43,228 nucleotides of DNA from Candidatus Chloroploca sp. Khr17 (GTDB taxonomy: Bacteria; Chloroflexota; Chloroflexia; Chloroflexales; Chloroflexaceae). The notes beneath the pieces are model-generated. The model saw only the letters and a list, made by a program, of their open reading frames with translations, was not told the DNA's origin and ran no database searches. Shown here piece by piece: positions 41,875 through 43,228 of this stretch. Within the stretch, counting starts at the first letter, position 1, and each line of letters begins with the position of its first letter. The translations under genes and the position numbers were made by a program. Where the stretch lies: contig NZ_RYFF01000044.1 of NCBI RefSeq assembly GCF_004138165.1, positions 1 to 43,228 of the forward strand. The letters are read 5' to 3'.

Positions 41875-43053
41875 ATGCTTCTTTCTGCCCGTCTGTTACC
41901 GCTGCTGCTTCTTTCTCTCGTGCTCCTTGCGGCCTGTACACCCGTCTATGCGTTGGCCCCGACACCGACGGCCGTTGTGCCCGATCCCTCACCGGTGGCG
42001 CGTGCGGCGCCGATCCTTGCTGCGCCGACGCCGCTGCAAGCGGTGCGTTCGTTTGAGCAGGCTCCAACGAGTACGGCAGTTCCTTCACCGGTCTCCCCCA
42101 CGGCCGCTGATGAGCCAGCGCCGACTGAGCAAGCTGCGGAGGTGCCGACAATTGAGGTTGCGCCAGGCGCAATGGGTATCCCTACACCGACCCCACGCGA
42201 TCCCGCAACCCCGCCGCGGGTTGGTCTCCAGGTGGGCCACCTGCGTTCCAATGAATTGCCCGACGAACTGGCGCGTCTGCGCACGTCGACCGGCGCACGC
42301 TGGGGGAGGATCACCGAAGCCGAGTTGAATCTCGATATTGTCAATCGGATTACGCCCTTGCTTGAAGCTGAAGGCGTAGTCGTGGATATTATTCCTGCGA
42401 CGGTGCCACCCGGATATGATGCCGATGCGTTCCTTGCCATTCATGCCGATGGTTCGACCAGTGCCGGGCCGCGTGGCTGGAAACTCGCCACACCTTGGCG
42501 CGCTTCTGAGGCGAGCAAGAACCTGATGGCTGCTGTTGGGGCTGCGTATGGCCCAGGTACAGGGATGCCAGAAGATGTTGGCGGCGTGACCTTCAATATG
42601 AAGGGCTACTATGCGTTTAGTTGGCGGCGCTACACCCACGCGATCACGTCAACAACGCCAGCGATCATTGTCGAAATGGGCTTTATGACCAACGCCGCCG
42701 ACCGCGAGATCCTCTTTGGGCAACCCGATCGCCTTGCCAAAGCCATTGCCACCGGCATTCTCGACTATCTGAAGGCACGTGATCCCAATGATGGCGCGGC
42801 GCTCTTGCCGCCTGATTATCCCGTCATGCGGGCGCTTGCCGAAGGTACGATCATCCGGGCGATCCCACAGAATAACGGGCGTATTCTGGCCCGTGTTGGC
42901 CCCGACGCTCGCATCGTGCCCTTTGATCTTCAGGATGGCTGGTACCAGGTCTTTACCCGTGTCGGCGACCAACGTATCGTTGGCTGGGTACGCGAAGATC
43001 AGGTTGCGCCCACCGATGAACAATCCGTTTTTCCTACCCCCACCAACCCCTAA
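41875..43053 (+). CDS. N-acetylmuramoyl-L-alanine amidase lipoprotein with SH3-like tail
   Basis: A 392-aa cell-wall hydrolase of the Amidase_3 family, which cuts the bond between muramic acid and the stem peptide. The signal peptide ends in LLAAC (lipid-modified Cys21), followed by a long Pro/Thr/Ala-rich linker to about 114. The zinc ligands are His122 (LQVGH), Glu148 (TEAELNLD) and His190 (LAIHADG); the catalytic Glu267 lies in IIVEMGFMTN. The C-terminal about 75 residues (TIIRAIPQNNGRILARVGPD to VGWVREDQVA) look like a bacterial SH3 wall-binding domain. It is a monocistronic gene with a strong terminator after it. Confidence 0.92.
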   Translation: MLLSARLLPLLLLSLVLLAACTPVYALAPTPTAVVPDPSPVARAAPILAAPTPLQAVRSFEQAPTSTAVPSPVSPTAADEPAPTEQAAEVPTIEVAPGAMGIPTPTPRDPATPPRVGLQVGHLRSNELPDELARLRTSTGARWGRITEAELNLDIVNRITPLLEAEGVVVDIIPATVPPGYDADAFLAIHADGSTSAGPRGWKLATPWRASEASKNLMAAVGAAYGPGTGMPEDVGGVTFNMKGYYAFSWRRYTHAITSTTPAIIVEMGFMTNAADREILFGQPDRLAKAIATGILDYLKARDPNDGAALLPPDYPVMRALAEGTIIRAIPQNNGRILARVGPDARIVPFDLQDGWYQVFTRVGDQRIVGWVREDQVAPTDEQSVFPTPTNP

Positions 43054-43068
43054 CTTATCTCCCCAGTT

Positions 43069-43117
43069 GTTGTGTGCGCAAAAAAGCCAGCGTAGCTGGC
43101 TTTTTTGTGCACACAAC
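43069..43117 (+). terminator. Strong bidirectional intrinsic terminator
   Basis: A 23-base-pair stem (one mismatch) with loop GTA; arms 43069-43091 and 43095-43117. An A-run and T-run lie in the stem itself next to GCCAGC/GCTGGC, so either strand gives a GC hairpin followed by T6. It starts 15 bases after the amidase stop. Confidence 0.85.
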
Positions 43118-43151
43118 TTACAGAGACAGCCCGTAAAGCCCAGGTGCTTTA

Positions 43152-43228
43152 GAGACTGCTGAAAAAGTCCGGCCCACAACAGGGGAATCGATGGGAACCC
43201 ACATCCAACCAATGAGTCTCGTCTGCAC
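43152..43228 (+). mobile_element. Probable end of an insertion sequence, cut by the window edge
   Basis: GAGACTGCTGAAAAAGTCC closely resembles the terminal inverted repeats of several IS families (IS5, IS1182 and IS4-type ends begin GAG-x-CTG-x-TGAAAAA). About 75 bases are visible before the window stops, too few for a transposase frame. It may be a complete IS lying to the right. Confidence 0.45.

Noticed and set aside
1-43228. tRNA, rRNA or riboswitch genes
   Set aside because: No T-loop/acceptor pattern or conserved rRNA segment was seen when reading the intergenic regions; small structured RNAs cannot be excluded without a covariance search.

Overview
This window looks like a chromosomal segment of a high-GC member of the Chloroflexota, probably class Chloroflexia and possibly near the Roseiflexus/Chloroflexus group. 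The evidence is protein content: a LysW-type aminoadipate kinase, a phosphomevalonate/diphosphomevalonate decarboxylase of the type known from Roseiflexus, a very large family of many-pass membrane glycosyltransferase-like proteins, a MalT-like LuxR regulator, and intergenic spaces packed with short palindromic repeats. The taxon is inferred from gene families; there is no rRNA or tRNA gene. No CRISPR array, prophage or intact insertion sequence was seen.

Left part, about 0.1-20.5 kb: eleven genes, all on the minus strand. Reading in the direction of transcription (right to left) they are an 812-aa membrane protein with a duplicated beta-sandwich, a GT39/TPR protein, a DUF2079 membrane protein, a YfhO-like membrane protein, a SAM methyltransferase, a Wzx-like flippase, two more YfhO-like paralogues, another large GT-C-type membrane protein, a GT4 glycosyltransferase and a secreted SGNH hydrolase. 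Together they look like a locus for building, exporting and trimming a cell-surface glycan or glycolipid. Many of the membrane proteins carry related extracytoplasmic modules (motifs FRWT and FLGEGW), which I consider the most interesting under-described feature of the window. The gaps between them hold repeats: a MITE, a G-rich repeat in two copies, CTTTGCG-type repeats and long hairpins.

Middle part, 20.5-30 kb: a plus-strand cluster of an orphan Phd/YefM antitoxin, a pRiA4b ORF-3-like protein, a SWIM zinc-finger protein and a PfkB kinase; a convergent DUF389 membrane protein; a membrane protein with three zinc ribbons; then two back-to-back MITE-like elements (one IS5-like with CTAA duplications, one with TA ends) just before an 866-aa LuxR/MalT-type regulator whose promoter suggests a leaderless mRNA. 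From 29.8 to 30.6 kb there is only a nest of repeats.

Right part, 30.6-43.2 kb: a small protein with two paralogous membrane proteins (likely an operon); housekeeping genes for tRNA CCA addition, IMP dehydrogenase (guaB) and a mevalonate-pathway decarboxylase translationally coupled to guaB; a lipoprotein resembling a degenerate copper amine oxidase; a YdeI-family gene with attC-like flanks that suggest an integron cassette; a minus-strand pair of LysZ kinase and a second PfkB kinase; and a lipoprotein N-acetylmuramoyl-L-alanine amidase ending in a strong terminator. The last about 75 bases resemble the end of an insertion sequence that runs off the window.
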